This document shows positions 45,854 through 56,774 of a DNA stretch of 64,000 bases, piece after piece. The stretch is taken from contig CM060104.1 in NCBI GenBank assembly GCA_030522415.1, positions 9,311,501-9,375,500 of the forward strand. The letters are read 5' to 3'. The stretch is from Channallabes apus (lineage: Eukaryota > Chordata > Actinopteri > Siluriformes > Clariidae). Below the pieces are notes generated by a model that had not been told where the DNA came from, did no database searches, and saw only the letters and a list, made by a program, of their open reading frames with translations. A program made the position numbers and the translations under genes. Positions within the stretch are counted from its first letter, which is position 1, and the number at the start of each line of letters is the position of its first letter.

Positions 45854-46462
45854 TTTTTCACGTCAACTCTCATTAAACCATCATTTAATCAAAACCCATC
45901 ATTTCTTTTTATTTTAATTGTGCTGATGTATCAATACCAAATAAAAAATTAGTTCAAATGAAATACTCAAAAATGAAAAATGTTGCGTTTGTGACATTAT
46001 TACACCACTTCTAAGTTACGTCACTGCGAAAGCGCATTGAATGCGAGCCGAGGAGAGAGAGAAAAAAAATAAACACACTATACAGTAGGGGGCGATATGT
46101 GCTTATGGCACTACTCCGCCATTGTATCGAAGAAGAACGACAGTTTAAACCTACATAGTTCTAACCATGGAAGTGCGACACAGGTACTATGGTTTTGGGA
46201 AACACTTGTGACTAGTTAGTTAGTTTCTTCAACGTTGCATCGTACTATGGTGGTTAAGCAAAGAGCTACATAGTTGTACGGGAAACGCACCCCTGTCCGG
46301 CACCAACAAATCATGCCATGGTCAAAGTCACTAAGATCACATTTTTTTCCTATTCTTATAGTCAATATTAAAATCACCTGAAGCTGCTGGCCCATACCTA
46401 CTGTACATGATTGCACTGGTGCCACATGATTCACAGATAGATAATTGCAAGAGTGAATTTAA

Positions 46463-47488
46463 AAGTACTTTGAAAAGTACTTTCACATTTTTTAAAGTAT
46501 GAGAACTAAAGGTACTGTGATTACTCTATGGCTCTAATGGTATATTATTATTTTTGCAAATAGACTCTTGGTACTCTACTCAAATGTATCACCCTGGGCT
46601 CTCTTTATATAATGTCGTTAAAGTAGTTTGACAATGATTATCATGTGCAGTCGTCATGCAGGCGAATAAATTTTATTAGTGAGATCTATAGTAAATGCCT
46701 GATATAGTAAATGCAAATAGCATGGTTTGAGAACAGGTAAGCATTTTTTTTATTATTGATTTTAAATCATTGTGCAAGGATACTATGCTTTCTCTAGAAA
46801 AATGGAAAAATCCCATAAATGTTAACCAAATGAATTGCCAGATATTAGTCTCCCTATCTTTGATGAATATAAATAAAGTTTTCCTGTGTTTGGTGTGTAA
46901 TAGATGCACTGAGATACTATAGTGTTTGGCAGTTCAGTAGAGGAAATGATCACAGCCAGTGTAATTGAATTTGTAAAACTAGAAATCTCAGTTGGTTAAC
47001 ACAGAACTCAATTACCTGCTAAATGTTTTAGGATCATCAGCTGCATGCAAGACTAGTCCAAATATTTTTAGTTACACAATTTCTTCACAGGTGCTTCCAG
47101 TATTGTATGCTGTTGCACTGACCTTATAATAGTAACCTTCCCTATTCACAATGTAAATACAGCCAATATGTGCATCTGTCAACAGATGTAACAACAGATT
47201 TTAAGTAATGTTGTGGAGTAGAAAGTACAGTATTTTACTTTGAAATTATATTAAAGTAAAGAGTTCCCCAAAATTGAAAGGTTTAAGTAAAGTACATACA
47301 CTTAAAAAAATAAGTATAGTAACTGTTAAGAATTTTTTGACACTTCTCCTAGACTGTGAAATTTCTCTGTTAGTATATTTTTAAATCTTCCCTGTACTGT
47401 CTCAAATCCTCAATGTGCTTTTTCATTCCTCACATGGTATGTATCCCTGGGACTTTACTAAAACATGTTAATGACTTTTTGTTCTTTG
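46463..47488. other. AT-rich intergenic DNA
   Basis: Nothing recognised. Confidence 0.45.
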
Positions 47489-47501
47489 ATATAACTAAAT
47501 G

Positions 47502-47858
47502 ACGGCGGCACGGTGGTGTAGTGGTTAGCACTGTCGCCTTGCACCTCCAGGGTCCGGGTTCGATTCCGGGCCAGGCTCGATTCCCGTCTCTGTGTGCATG
47601 GAGTTTGCATGTTCTCCCCGTGCTTGGTGGGTTTCCTCCGGGTACTCTGGTTTCCTCCCACAGTCCAAAGACATGCAGATTAGGCTAATTGGCGTTCCCA
47701 AATTGACCATAGTGTGTGAATGAGTGTGTGTGTGTGCTCTGTGATGGATTGGCACACTGTCTAGGGTGTACCCTGCCTCGTGCCCTGAGTCTCCTGGGAT
47801 AGGCTCCAGGTCCCCCGCGACCCTAAATACAGGATAAAGCGGTATAGAAGATGAATGA
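47502..47858 (+). mobile_element. SINE-A, full length, with perfect target-site duplication
   Basis: Head 'cggcacggtggtgtagtggt', B-box-like 'gggttcgattcc', full body, end 'agatgaatgaat'. Flanked by an exact 13-bp duplication atataactaaatg (47489-47501 and 47859-47871). The cleanest copy in the window; the internal GT tract is short (about 5 units). Confidence 0.93.
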
Positions 47859-47871
47859 ATATAACTAAATG

Positions 47872-48932
47872 TTAATGGGTAAGAAGTGTTTGGCTGATAA
47901 CCTAAATATTCTGTATATGCTGTTAATAAACCAGAAAGAACAATCAGACACTTCCATACATGCTGTGTGTGACTGTGTGCGTGCATCTCTCTCCCTTCGG
48001 ACAAGTCTGCCAGAAACAGCCGGTAAGTATATCGAGGTGCAACAGATGCATAATCCAGTCCCTCGTTTTAAATCTAACAAGCTCAGTCTAGTTTCATGTT
48101 AAACCTAAAGGAAATGCATTATATTTTCTTTGTTGGTACCACTTGGTACTAGTAAAGCCCTTAGAACTTTTATTGTTCTGTTACAATTTTCACTGATGAA
48201 TTTTATAACAATCTAAAATTCATGAATGCGAATATCAGTGTAAAGTATAGCAGACGGCATACCAGTTCTTATAGTCTTATATTCTACCTTAAGCCACAAC
48301 CTATCAAATGTGCCAAATTCTTTTTCTCACTTTACACACTAATGTGGCTTTTCAAATTTTAACTGAAACATTGCCCAGAATTTACTTACATTGATTGTCC
48401 AGAGTGCCAGTCATTTTGATATGTCCTGCAGGTGACTGTGTCACACAAGTGTATTGTGACTGGCACTTAGACATGTATCCTTGGACCTACAGGAACTCTC
48501 TCTTAGCAAAATATTTTATAAATCATGTGTTCCCATGTGTTCAAGTTTCCATGCCTTACTGCAGTTTTCTGCAGTGCATCATTCAACATCCTAAAGATTC
48601 CACTTCTAAAAAGTTAACTTTGGTTAAAGAATATATTTAATCTTTGTTGTTTAGTTCTGTGCCTGCCATACAATTACATCTGAAATCTTATTTATCTTAT
48701 CTTAGTTCTCACTTCTGACCCTGGCTATAGGTTATAATCCATGTGATTGGAAATACCAAATTACATTGGCACTGTAAAGTACAATCTGAATTAGAATAAG
48801 AAGGAAACAGGGGAAACAAACAATGAAGAAACTGAACAAACTGGACTAGGTCTTGAATCCCAATACCTGTCTGACTATTGCTGTTCTGCATGAGGAAATT
48901 AGAGATGGAAATAAAAAGAAAAGAGAAACTAG
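47872..48932. other. Intergenic DNA
   Basis: Open frames at 47869-48102 and 48395-48640 have no recognised domain. Confidence 0.4.
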
Positions 48933-49900
48933 AGTGGGGAAAATAATTATTTGATCCCCTTCAGATTTTGTAAGTTTGCCCACTTACAAAAAATTAATGG
49001 TATATCATTTTTATCACGTGTTTATTGTAAATGATATAATGAGAATATCAATAAAAACTCCACATTATATAAATGTTATAACTTTTATATTCTTGAGTTG
49101 CATTACATTAAGTAAAGTAAGCATTTGATCCGCTACCAACCAACAATAATTCTGGCTTCCACAGACTGGTTATGTACACAGATTCATTTAAGAACGATCT
49201 CCTAACAACAGCGCAATATGTGTTTAAAAGCTACCTGTCCACAGAATTTCTATCTTCCATTTGAACCTCACCACCAAGGGCAAGACCAAAGAACTGTCAA
49301 AAGTGGGACAAGATTGTAGACCTGCACAAGGCTGAAATGGTGTACAAGACTATAAGCAGGAAGCTTGGTCAAAAGAATACCACTGTTGGAGTGATTATTT
49401 GCAAATGGAAGAAATACAGAATAACCATCAATGGCCCTTGATTTTGAGCTCCATCGTGAGGTAAGGATAATCATGAGAATAGTTATGGATCATCCCAAAA
49501 CTACATGGGAGTAGCTTGTGAATGATCTCAAGGCAGTTGGGAATACAGTCACCAAACAAACGATTGGCAACACAACACATTGCCATGTATTAAAATTCTT
49601 CAGTGAAGGCAAATGTACTGGCCTGTTTGCTAATAAACAGAAAAGGATTAGGAGAAAGTTCTGTGGTGCGAAGATGTTGGAGAAGATTTGCAAAGACGTG
49701 TACACCGAAATCCCTCCTGAGATGTGTGCAAACCTGGTAACCAAGTACAATAAACGTCATACCTCTGTGCTTGCCAACAAGAGTTTCTCCACCAAGTACT
49801 AAGTCACATTTTGCTTGGGGATCTAATAATTATTGTACTCATTGAAATGCTAATCAATTTATAACTTGCAGAGATTTTCTCACTGTATGTTTGGTATGGA
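48933..49900 (+). pseudogene. Tc1-like transposon relic lacking its catalytic core
   Basis: Begins with a left-end-like sequence (tttgatccccttcagatttt, about 48948) and contains the N-terminal helix-turn-helix gene part in shifting frames ([20 protein letters not shown], about 49319-49380; [12 protein letters not shown]), then jumps, after 'attaaaattcttcag' near 49605, to the C-terminus ([24 protein letters not shown], stop at 49800). The DDE core between them is deleted. 3' sequence 'gatctaataattattg' follows. A fourth Tc1 subfamily. Non-functional. Confidence 0.75.
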
Positions 49901-49960
49901 TACAGAGCTGGGGTTCTTTTTGGTAAACCGAGATGTATTATGCTGTCACAATTATATACA

Positions 49961-52960
49961 CCCCAAGCCATTACTCTGGGGTGTTGCTGCTAGAGTGACA
50001 CAACACTGACATACCTTGTTACATGGCTGTGCAATCTGGCTTTCCATGTCTGACTTTCTCTTTTAGTTATTCTCATAGCTAAACTTTGCACTACTGTATA
50101 GTTGTACAATGGTCTAATTATCTATTCTCTGTGTTTGTCAAGCGCTGTGTGTTCCCCTGCTGCCCGATCTGATGCTGGTGCCAGAGCCTGGCACCTTTTC
50201 CTGCTGTGATTCTCCTCAACTTCTGGACCTGTCTGATTAATTATGATGCCCTACTCTTGCTCTACTCCTCCAGGTTCTTCAGCATGCTCAGAGCTATTTT
50301 ATAACTAACATCCTGCTGCTGAGAATAATTTCATGTGAATACCCTAAAGAGTTGCAATTCCCAAAAACAGTCTAAACAAGTTGAAGTTTTTTACAAGTTC
50401 CTTCTGCAGTTAATAATACAATTTAGATTTCATACACTCATACTTCACAAGAATTTTGTTCAAATAATAAAAAAAATCACTATATGACCATTTTGTATCT
50501 TTTTACCAAATTTTTGTATTTTTGTATAAAACTGTGATCAAATTAATAGTGATCCAAATAATTATTCAAATGCCATTATCTTGTGTTATGCAGAAGAGGA
50601 TGAGTTCCATATTTAGTCTTTTGAGTCTTCTGCTTAACAAGGTTACCTAGCATTTTGATTACACTGTAGATCTACAGTAAAGCTACAGTACATCAAACAG
50701 TTTCCAACTGAACTCCTTCTGTTAGGAACACCTTGCATGCCCAGTGAGCTGATACTTGTAATCGACATCTGTAGATTGAATGGACTGTTCCAGTACTAAC
50801 ATACAGTAGCTAAGATATTGCCAGTGCATGACACATACAATATGTCTGCACTCAGCACTTGGGCAGCATAACGCTGAGCATAGTGCTCCATCTGTTGTGA
50901 CTGCATCAATAGGGTAATGGCCAAAATCTGCCTACTCATGATTTATGATGTTAGCCAGACATAAGGCAAAGAGCTTGTGTGCAGGTTAGCTTTGTTGACA
51001 ACTATAAGCAGTTTATCCTGTCTAGTTGCTGATTTGTCTAGAAAGTGATTTAAGCAGTTTTCCGCATTCATGTGCAGAAATCCAGATTTGGTTGGCAATA
51101 CAGGGGATGCATCGTGAATCAGAAAAATCATCCTTAAAATGGTCAGTTCATGGGCAGTGAGCACATAACTGGTGCCATCATTGCCTTTGAGATTCATAAA
51201 CTGATAGCATCATTATTTGTTGGATGTCCACTCCCTGTATGGTGTGAAATTTAGGAAGAAACAGACACAAGTGCATAAAAAGAATAAAAGATACATTGCG
51301 TGGCGGCAATAACCACTCCAGCTATATTAACAGGTTCTGTTAATATGATGGTGTGTAGTGTATTAAGAGTGTGCCATTAACCATCACTAGAATCTCCTCA
51401 GTTATTTGGCAGAAAGTGCAATTTATTTTAAAAAGCAAATACACCAAGGAGGGAAATGACTTGGACAGGAACGGAATGAGTGGCATGTGCAAGCCATAAT
51501 AGGGGAAATAGAAAGCAATTAGATGATCCTGTTCAAAGCTTTGTAGGACAGGTTATCACTATGACTGTTCTCCCAAATGGGTAGCAAATGCTCTACAAAT
51601 TGTTACTTACTGTTATATTTTGTAAATGAAAAGTATCCCTGTTCCTTTTCCCATTGTTTCCTAGGGTATAGTCGCAGCAGAGTTTACATTCTGTTAAGCC
51701 ATGTCCACTTTTTGTTAAAATCTGAGTACAGATATGAATATTTGAAGCACTAATCCTGAAAACTGGTTACCTTTAATTCTGATGTGACTCATACGTTTGA
51801 CATTGCACAAACTGATCAAATTTGTTTGGCTAATGCTATGGACACGTAAATGATCAAGCATGTGATTATTTTATTTCACATCAGAAAGTTGCCACCATTT
51901 GTGGACTGAAACTGATTCCATTGTGTATATGAAGCGAGTATTGGCAGTGTTTAGAGAAAAATAATAATATTATTAAGCACTATGAAATTACATTGGCAAA
52001 TCTACTACTGTATGATGTACTGTATGTGAGCCAGCAACAAGCTGAATAACAGAGCAAAATAAGCCCATAACTGCAACAGTATTGTGAATATCAGTGGTGT
52101 TATATTAGTATATTTTACTCTAACTTTTACTCTAACCATTTTTCTGCGGATTTAAGACACATAAGATGAGAATTACAGATTCATCAAACATGAGCAGCTA
52201 TGAAGAGAATTGTACTTTTGGGCAGGCAAAGAAAAAAAATGTAAAGCACAAAGCATGTGCAAATGTGCATCACCATTCCAAAACTCCTCCTACAGCTTGA
52301 AAACCCACAGAGAGAGAGAGAGGTGTAGCATTGAAAAAGACCATTTACTGGTAACTCATTTTGCGTCTGAATCAGACCATCATAAAGCAGGAAAGCAGAA
52401 GGTCGAGCTGATTGGAGGGTGGAACTGACAGAAATGGATTCACTGTGGCCTCACAGTTGAATTGCTTTTTCCCTAGCATGTGAGTGGATCAGCAAGAGCC
52501 TAAAAGCAGCTCAATATCTCACAGCCAGAATCCCAAACAGAGGCATAACCTCCTGTGCTCTGATGTTTCCTTAAGAGTTGATGGAGAGGTGGGCAGAAAA
52601 TGGAAAATTGAGTTGCCTAAATAAATACAAATCCACAACTAAGAACTAATCTAAAGCATCTTCCCAATACAGCAGATCTTACCATGAACCTTGCTCTAAT
52701 ATACTACTACTACTTCATTCTCAGGCCGTGATTATGTAAGACCTTAAACAATAAGTACTAGTTTATGTGTATATCAATAAATTATAATGTTGTGCTTGAT
52801 TTATGTTCATGATAGCCACACTGGATTTAACCATGCCAAAAGAGCTGAACTGAGGTATAATATACGTATACACACATACGCATACACGTACTATATATAC
52901 AGTACAGTATACACAGTGGATCCTTGGATTACGAGCATACTGTAACATTGGATTACAAAC
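49961..52960. other. Long intergenic stretch, no recognised gene
   Basis: The minus-strand frame 50943-51197 (84 codons, NLKGNDGTSYVLTAHEL...) reads smoothly, but I do not recognise it. 52300-52620 is relatively GC-balanced and non-repetitive. No RNA gene seen. Confidence 0.4.
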
Positions 52961-52982
52961 AGGTAGGTAGGTAGGTAGGTAG
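52961..52982. repeat. (GTAG)n microsatellite
   Basis: About five GTAG units. Confidence 0.95.
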
Positions 52983-54060
52983 ATAGATCGTGAGCTACCC
53001 GTAAACAGATATGTACAACGAAAGTGTTGTTATATGCGTGAGCTAAACGCAATAAGATAGATATAACATAGGTTGTTGTAAAAGTCAGAAATTTACAAGA
53101 TAGGAGCAAAAGGTGTTGTAACCACAGTGGATTTACTCAAGACGACTGTATGAAGTGTTGAATCTTTGATGCTGAAAATAAAATACCAAGACAAAGAAAT
53201 CATCGGACTTCCGTTCTTGTGAGTAAATGACCTAACCAAAGCTACTCGTCAAAACTAGTGAAATGACATGACCGCATCTACACCTGGCATTGTCATCTTG
53301 GAATATTCCTAATCAATTGATATGACAAACCTAGTCATTCAGTATACTGTACAGTAACTGTACTGTACAGTGTACTGTACTTATGAATGAGTTTTGTTCT
53401 GGGAACACATTCGTAAGTCTAATTTATTCATAAATCTGACAAAGTGAGTCTTATACACTTCAACACAAATATACAGTATAATGCATTAAAAAACAAACAC
53501 ACAGGTTTGGAGTTTTGGTTATGCATACAGTATAGACTGCACCTCCAAATCATGAAGGGAATCCCTGTGATGCAGTGGGTAAGCTGATCTCGTTTAAAAG
53601 GAGCCCGGGAAGGCGTTGGGGGAGGACAACGCTGCATGGTGTTTGCTCCATGCTTGAGTGGATGCCATTTTGTCTCAGAGCTGTTTTGAACTGTGAAATC
53701 TGTCTTGTTGAACATTTTCCGTAATTAGAATTATTTACCATCGAGACTGCATTACAGGACAGCCATTTTGTATTATAATCAACTCGTTGAAATCGGTGAG
53801 ACCGACTCATTTCTCCCGCACCTCCCCAGGCACACACACACAATATATTGGACTATGAACATTTAATACATTCACTTACACACTGAAAATATTGTATGTA
53901 ATTGTAAATACTCGTTCCTTGTGCACTGCAGTGTCTATTATTTGTACAATACATGCAACCTACTTCTGCGTTTGTTTGTAGATGCAACGTTCATTCGTAT
54001 CTGCAGAAATTTGAAACTTACTTACTGAAAGACTTACTGTACTGTATTCAGGTAATCAGT
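52983..54060. repeat. Possible non-autonomous DNA transposon region
   Basis: Sequence such as 'ggatccttggattacgagca' (52918-52937), 'cattcgtaagtctaatttat' (53409-53428) and 'gttcattcgtatctgcag' (53989-54006), with many TACTGTAC palindromes, resembles dispersed fish MITE-type repeats. Ends and target duplications were not found, so this is tentative. Confidence 0.3.
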
Positions 54061-54266
54061 TGACCTCATGTTTTGGCACAATTATGTTGCTGTACACTCA
54101 TCATGAGCTCATCATCATTCATCACCTACAGTACCAGACCATGTGACCTTTATTTTTTTTAATGCTCCACAATCCATTCTTTACGCAACCAGGTAAATTT
54201 TTATATTTTTTCAAAGTTGTCCCATTGATAATTTTTAAGGATACATAGCTTTTTCATCCCAGTCTT

Positions 54267-54846
54267 TTGAGTTTTCTTCATCTTAAGAGTCGGGAAATGC
54301 TCACAGGCAGCATTGAGACTGTATGTAAACAAAGGGGAGAGAAGCGCAGCGGGCTATGGGCTAAGTTAAAGCTAACACTACATCAGCTCTCTTTATCCAG
54401 GATTTTCCTCGCTAATGTTTCGTCATTGTTCAACAAAATGGACAAGCTATGACTACGCCTCTCCAGCAAAAGAAGGATTATGGACTTAAACAGAAACATG
54501 GTTGAATAGTTGTGTTCCAGACAGTTCTATTGAGCTAGCTGAATGCTACATTTTCTGGGTAGACAGGACAGCAGATTACTCCAGTAAGACCAGTAGCAGA
54601 AGGCTGTGCATTTATAAAGCTTGGTGTACAGACTCTGTTATCACTAGGACACACTGTTCACCTAATCTGGAACTTCTTATGGTTAAGTGTAGACCTTTTT
54701 TTTCTAGAGACTTCACATCAACCAATGTTACTGCTATATGCATCCCACCAGATGCTAATGGCAAGCTTGCAATGAAACAACTAGAGTACATGCAACCATT
54801 AGAACTACGAGCAGATGCTGCTTTTATTTTTGTTGGTCACAAAAAG
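54267..54846 (+). pseudogene. LINE endonuclease relic
   Basis: Two frames separated by stop codons: RIFLANVSSLFNKMDKL (54400-54452) and then SCVPDSSIELAECYIFWVDRTAD, then NLELLMVKCRPFF and VTAICIPPDANGKLA (to about 54790). These match, block for block, the start of the LINE endonuclease domain (LLANVQSL... to ...YIPPQAD) at 28.9 kb, but strongly diverged. The catalytic 'TETWL' region is damaged (attatggacttaaacagaaacatgg) and the DFN and SDH motifs are lost. An old copy of a related LINE, cut at 54846 by the following repeat. Confidence 0.72.
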
Positions 54847-55282
54847 TGTTGGGGGACGTTACTTAAAAGTATTTTTTAAAGTAAATTACATTACAAGATT
54901 ACTGTCTTTAAAAAGTAATCAGTTACATTACAATGTTATTTTCTGATAAAAGTAACTATTTAGAGTACTTTTCCATTGCTGACAATGAAAACTGCTTTGT
55001 GATTCCTCAGGTATGTTGTTTTAGTCAAGAACTTTATAATCACATAGTCAAACTGTATAAGTAAGAAAGGGGTATAACAGCAGGAATAAAAGAGGGGGGC
55101 AGGTTATCGTTTGAAGGGGCTTGTACTACGAATTTCACATACACACTAACGGAATGGGAATGACAGCTGTCTGGCTCAGGGATTACATAAATTGTCTGAA
55201 TAACGGATTACATTTTTGAAAAAAATAACTAAATAACTGAGAACTTAAATGGTGGACCTAACACGTTAGATTACTCGTTACT
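54847..55282 (+). repeat. Dispersed repeat X, copy 1 (inverted partner at 62573)
   Basis: Terminal part full of 'agtaa-c-gttac' words; internal blocks 'ggggtataacagcaggaata' (55072), 'attacataaattgtctgaat' (55182) and 'gattactcgttact' (55269) occur in inverse orientation at 62573-63068. No coding sequence. Class unknown; looks like a non-autonomous transposon. Confidence 0.75.
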
Positions 55283-55444
55283 AGGACTGCAAATAACGAT
55301 TATTTTGATAATCGATTAGTTGGCCAAATATTATTTCGATTAATCGGATAAAAGCCTGGCATCCGCGAGCCTGGCATCCAACTATGAAGCCTATCAAGAC
55401 AGATATCTTGCGGAAAAGGCAGCCTGCCACATGACATATATAAC

Positions 55445-56769
55445 GTACGCAGTTTTTTAATTGCGCGGGATTTTTTTGTTTGAAGATTGTCAGCACTGTT
55501 CCTATCATTTTCGTTATCTATTATCACTCCGATTAGAAAACCATTTGTCGTTTTTCCATTTTGTAGCCATGGAGCAGTTCAGTATCGAGCAACGCATTCT
55601 TATTGTGAAAACTCATTACAAAAACGGGGAGTGCTACGCAGAGACTGTCCGTAAACTTCGCGCGATCTTTGGACGTGACAATGCCCCGACCGCAACAACA
55701 GTTTCGAGGTTGGTACAGAAATTCGAAGAATCTGGGTCAGTTGCAACCAGAAAATCGCCCGGTCGAAACCGTAATGTTCGAACGCAACAAAACATTGCGG
55801 TAGTGCAAGACAGTGTGAAAGTGAGCCCCGTGAAGTCGCTTCGCCGTCGTTCACAACAGCTGGGTATGTCAACATCTTCGGTGCATCGAATACTGAAAAA
55901 AGATCTTCATATGCACCCCTACAAGATTCAGTTGACACAAGAGCTGAAACCAGCAGATCATGCAAAACGGCGAAGATTCGCCGATTGGATTTTGACTAGA
56001 CAACAAGAGGACGACAATTTTTCAAAAATAATAATCTTCAGTGACGAGGCACATTTCCATCTCTCGGGGTATGTCAACAAACAAAACTGCCGCATTTGGG
56101 GTGACGAAAACCCTGGAATGATCCAAGAGCACGAAATGCATCCCCTACGAGCCACGGTTTGGTGTGGTTTTTGGGCAGGAGGCGTGATTGGCCCCTTCTT
56201 TTTTGAAGATGATGATGGAAATTCAGTTACTGTAAATGGCAACCGTTATCGGGACATGATCACTAACTTTTTGTGGCCTGCTCTGGAAGAAATGGAGCAT
56301 GACGGAATTGATGAAATGTGGTTTCAGCAGGACGCGGCTACCTGCCACACATCCCGGGAGACAATCACCTTGCTTCGTGAAAAATTCCCTGAGCGTCTGA
56401 TCTCACTTCCCGGCGGCGACCAAGAATGGCCTCCGAGGTCATGTGACCTCACACCTTGTGACTTCTTTTTATGGGGATATGTGAAGTCACAAGTTTACGT
56501 GAACAAACCTCAAACGATTACCGAACTGAAGATGGAAATTCAACGGGTAATCGGCGAAATCGACAGGGACGTCTGTGAAAGAGTTATCGTTAATTTCAAC
56601 GATCGGATGACTGCCTGCAGAGAAAGTGGTGGTGGACATATGCTCGATATCATTTTTCATTATTAAATCGAAGTATATGTTGAATGAAATTAAATAAAAA
56701 ATTTTAATTTTGCTTCGATTTTGGCTGATTTATTGCATTTTTAAAAACTGCGTACTTTATGAAACACCC
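55445..56769 (+). mobile_element. Mariner-type transposon with intact transposase
   Basis: The transposase is flanked by an inverted repeat: tacgcagttttt (55446-55457) and aaaaactgcgta (56743-56754). On the right, homology to the family's typical end continues (cataaagtacgc in minus sense) to 'gaaacaccc' at 56769; the left outer end is less well kept. TA dinucleotides occur nearby, but the exact target duplication is unclear. Single gene, no intron. Confidence 0.75.
55569..56666 (+). CDS. Mariner-superfamily transposase, DD37D, 365 aa, intact
   Basis: ATG at 55569 has a good Kozak context (agccATGG). N-terminal helix-turn-helix (EQRILIVKTHYKNGECYAET; insect-like DUF4817-type domain), an AT-hook-like RKSPGRNRN (about 61-69), a second HTH (SSVHRILKKDLHMHPYK). 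Catalytic core: IIFSDEAHFHLSG (Asp159), FQQDAATCHTS (Asp255) and SCDLTPCDFFLWGYVKS (Asp293). Thirty-seven residues lie between the second and third Asp, i.e. DD37D, whereas the Tc1 elements nearby are DD34E. Length is normal for the superfamily and no stop is present. The nearest relatives I recall are arthropod-type transposases, which would fit horizontal transfer; this is inference. It differs in base composition from the surrounding AT-rich DNA. Confidence 0.9.
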   Translation: MEQFSIEQRILIVKTHYKNGECYAETVRKLRAIFGRDNAPTATTVSRLVQKFEESGSVATRKSPGRNRNVRTQQNIAVVQDSVKVSPVKSLRRRSQQLGMSTSSVHRILKKDLHMHPYKIQLTQELKPADHAKRRRFADWILTRQQEDDNFSKIIIFSDEAHFHLSGYVNKQNCRIWGDENPGMIQEHEMHPLRATVWCGFWAGGVIGPFFFEDDDGNSVTVNGNRYRDMITNFLWPALEEMEHDGIDEMWFQQDAATCHTSRETITLLREKFPERLISLPGGDQEWPPRSCDLTPCDFFLWGYVKSQVYVNKPQTITELKMEIQRVIGEIDRDVCERVIVNFNDRMTACRESGGGHMLDIIFHY

Positions 56770-56774
56770 ATTAC

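Larger units (their letters stand above)
44757..46294 (-). mobile_element. PIF/Harbinger transposon, internally deleted
   Basis: Perfect 14-bp terminal inverted repeats GGGGTGCGTTTCCC (44757-44770) and GGGAAACGCACCCC (46281-46294), with further subterminal inverted motifs (cccgaaaccatagttc near 44838-44853; related 'actatggttttgggaaacac' near 46186-46205). Flanking trinucleotides are TCT and TGT, so a 3-bp duplication is only partly preserved. Coding remains are on the minus strand. Contains a 76-bp (AT)n tract. It interrupts the Tc1 relic, so it is younger. Confidence 0.85.
43845..46462 (-). pseudogene. Tc1-like transposon relic split by SINE-B and Harbinger
   Basis: Minus-strand relic of a third Tc1 subfamily. 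Recognised blocks (plus-sense) include 'ccacatcccaaaggtgcttt' (43919), 'aactcattgtcatttttgag' (43976), 'gagccatcagaagataag' (44011), 'gtcagcaacaatactcaaat' (44035), 'gtgccaagaaaacacca' (44088), 'ccaaattctgacactaccat' (44167), 'ttgcccagttttggtgagca' (44266), 'ggccattcagtgtttctctc' (44451), and, beyond the Harbinger insertion, 'ggcaccaacaaatcatgcca' (46299) to 'gccacatgattcacagatag' (46420). The order matches a whole Tc1 transposase gene and terminal region read backwards. The coding sequence is shattered; no frame survives. Insertions: SINE-B at 44531-44703 and Harbinger at 44757-46294. Confidence 0.75.

Noticed and set aside
52910..53440. Complete transposon with defined ends
   Set aside because: Resembles dispersed fish repeats, but no inverted termini or target duplication could be fixed.
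55461..55568. N-terminal extension of the mariner frame before ATG 55569
   Set aside because: Lacks an ATG and overlaps the terminal repeat; family proteins start at MEQFSIEQR.
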